Assembly (NCBI GenBank): GCA_964443825.1
Contig: CAYUEV010000027.1
Coordinates: 1-22,562 of the forward strand
Direction: 5' to 3'
DNA: 22,562 bases
Source: UBA1081 sp964443825
GTDB taxonomy: Bacteria > Bacillota > Clostridia > Oscillospirales > Acutalibacteraceae
Translations under genes and position numbers: made by a program
Notes under the pieces: model-generated
What the model was told of the DNA's origin: nothing
Databases searched by the model: none
What the model saw: only the letters and a program-made list of their open reading frames with translations
In this document: positions 21,246-22,562 of the stretch, in pieces
Layout: each line of letters opens with the position of its first letter
Numbering within the stretch: position 1 is the first letter of the stretch

Positions 21246-22394
21246 ATGTCCGATAAAACCGAAAAAACCAACGACGTCGAGACTGGCGAGGTCCCGGCGG
21301 AGGAGCCGTTGGACGCTGAGGCGGCGCAGGAAGCTCCCGTAGCGAAGTCTAAAAAAGAGATTAAAAAAGAGCGCAAGGAGCTTAAAAAGCATAAGAAAGA
21401 GGTCAAGAAAGACGCGAAACGCCATTCCCGCAAGAGATCAAAGGCGCAGACTTTCTTCCTCACTCTCATTATGATTTTCGTTATTATCGCGATGGTCGCG
21501 TGCAGCGTTATGGCGATCAAAGCCGTGTCTAATCTTGGCAAAGCGGCGGAACCCGAAGCCTCTCAGCAGCAGGAAGCCGGAGGCGGAAGCTCGCAGGGCT
21601 CCAGTACGACCCCGGTCAACACCCCGGCCGCCGCGACCCCGACTCCTCAACCGAACAACAGCCCCCAAAGTGGGGGCGATTCATCTCCTATAGCGCCTGA
21701 GGACGAATCAAAGGGCGACGCTCCCGCGGCGGAAGGCGGCGGCGAGGAGAATCAGGCTTCGTCGGGCGTTCCATCCACAAAAGAGGAAATAGTCGAGTAC
21801 TACAAAACGGCTCACGCGAAAGCCCTCTCCTCGGCTAAAAAGGCCACCAGAACATACGACAACACCAGCAATTACAACGACGTCTTAGAGGTCGGCGGCA
21901 ACAGCACGTTAGCGGGGATCGCGAAGCAGCTCATGGGTATGTTCGTTAAAGAGAACACCGAGCCCGAAGAGCACACCTCCGACATCGCGGACGCTCTCCC
22001 GCCGGCGGGCGGCTGCGCGGGGCTTACTCCCGACATGATAAGCGAGGCCACCTGCACCGAGGACGGCGGCAACTACATAATCAAAATGACTATCGACAGC
22101 ACGGAGGAGAACCCCGATCTCGGAGACAAGACCAAGAATCTCACTCAGACTGTTTCGATTGACGACATAACGAATGCCGCGAGCGGATTTATCGAGTTTG
22201 AGGGCGTTGAGAACAGATACGTAGGAGCTAATATCACCGCCACCGTCGATAAGGAAACGGGCAATCTGACAGCTCTCGAAACCGACGTGCCGTCGTACAT
22301 GTTTTTCGGAAAAGTTTCCGCGATGAAGATAGTAAACGTCGAGAATTGCAGAATCGGTCTTGAGTACCAGCAAAAGTGGACGATTGAATACTGA
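21246..22394 (+). CDS. Single-pass membrane protein, exported C-terminal domain (paralogue of 9949-10884)
   Basis: Not a family I can name. The 382-residue protein has an acidic then very Lys/Arg-rich cytoplasmic N-terminus (residues 1-68), one TM helix (about 69-93), and an exported low-complexity linker rich in Gly, Ser, Pro, Gln and Glu (about 97-176). The folded C-terminal domain is about 205 residues. It shares with the 9949-10884 product, in the same order, STKEEIVEYYKTA, TPDMISEAT followed by GGNYIIKMTI, and RYVGANITATVDKETGNLTAL. The resemblance suggests an old duplication, with a long linker here in place of the short one there. The ATG has a strong AAGGAG 8 nt upstream and its own promoter. 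It diverges from the PP2C-like membrane protein, so the pair may be co-regulated. Confidence 0.82.
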   Translation: MSDKTEKTNDVETGEVPAEEPLDAEAAQEAPVAKSKKEIKKERKELKKHKKEVKKDAKRHSRKRSKAQTFFLTLIMIFVIIAMVACSVMAIKAVSNLGKAAEPEASQQQEAGGGSSQGSSTTPVNTPAAATPTPQPNNSPQSGGDSSPIAPEDESKGDAPAAEGGGEENQASSGVPSTKEEIVEYYKTAHAKALSSAKKATRTYDNTSNYNDVLEVGGNSTLAGIAKQLMGMFVKENTEPEEHTSDIADALPPAGGCAGLTPDMISEATCTEDGGNYIIKMTIDSTEENPDLGDKTKNLTQTVSIDDITNAASGFIEFEGVENRYVGANITATVDKETGNLTALETDVPSYMFFGKVSAMKIVNVENCRIGLEYQQKWTIEY

Positions 22395-22454
22395 TTTGGA
22401 ATCAGACGCCGGACTTTAGGCCGCGAAACGACTGATTTCGCTATACCGTTGGGT

Positions 22455-22505
22455 GGCGAACGGCGGTCAGAGCGGCGGCTTAAATCATACGCCTCACCGT
22501 TCGCC
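22455..22505. repeat. Inverted repeat at the right edge
   Basis: GGCGAACGG (22455-22463) and CCGTTCGCC (22497-22505) form a perfect 9-bp stem around a 33-nt loop, about 60 bp after the last stop codon. There is no T run, so it is not a classical terminator. The rest of 22395-22562 shows nothing else I recognise. Confidence 0.6.
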
Positions 22506-22562
22506 GCGCGCCGTTTGCTGTTAGCTAAGCGTTAAAACGTCCCGGATTTGCGTAAAACGCAA

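Noticed and set aside
21480..21510. MVACS as a lipobox in the 21246 protein
   Set aside because: The Cys lies inside a TM helix after a 68-residue charged N-terminus, which is not a lipoprotein signal peptide layout.

Overview
The window looks like chromosomal DNA from an anaerobic, Gram-positive, Clostridia-type bacterium, most like the gut Oscillospiraceae/Ruminococcaceae. The evidence is a RicT (YaaT) gene directly after holB, an aldo/keto reductase with a ferredoxin tail, a rubredoxin-rubrerythrin peroxide-defence protein, an ApbE/NusG_II/Gx module, a corrinoid-activation (DUF4445-type) protein, and two secreted proteins with dockerin modules. TTG and GTG starts are used, and promoters are clean TTGACA/TATAAT types with 17-18 bp spacers. 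No rRNA, tRNA, insertion sequence, CRISPR array or phage gene was seen.

Layout. (1) 1-10884, all on +: citrate synthase behind a strong promoter and a long GC-rich leader, an 8-TM protein of unknown function, an AEC-family transporter, holB, ricT, an aldo/keto reductase, a secreted papain-like/SH3b/dockerin protein, apbE, a NusG_II protein, a Gx-family membrane protein and a single-pass surface protein. Most junctions are tight (1-51 nt, or overlapping). The exception is a 182-nt gap at 9222-9403 filled with 9-bp repeats. The first obvious terminator is at 10971-11002. (2) 11039-12599, on -: a DUF2752 protein, a proline-rich membrane protein and rubredoxin-rubrerythrin, behind a TTGAAA-17-TATAAT promoter. 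(3) 12858-16061, on +: a 1067-residue secreted protein with a solenoid-like N-terminal half, Cys-containing ~75-residue repeats and a Cys/His-rich hydrophobic C-terminus that may be an anchor. (4) 16105-17595: a RACo/RamA-like [2Fe-2S] activator. (5) 17663-19411: a secreted trypsin-like protease with an N-terminal dockerin. (6) 19465-20958, on -: a membrane protein with a degenerate PP2C-like cytoplasmic domain, one TM helix and long Thr-rich tandem repeats outside. (7) 21246-22394, on +: a paralogue of the last gene of region 1, divergent from gene 6.

Themes. Much of the window serves the cell surface: two dockerin proteins, one giant secreted repeat protein, two paralogous single-pass exported proteins, a transmembrane PP2C-like protein, and an ApbE-NusG_II-Gx set resembling part of flavin-based extracellular electron transfer or flavoprotein-maturation loci. 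The most unusual candidates are the PP2C-like transmembrane protein, which lacks the expected metal-binding motifs, the Cys/His C-terminal motif of the giant protein, and the dockerin-papain gene translationally coupled to apbE. Family assignments come from motifs read by eye; no database search was run.
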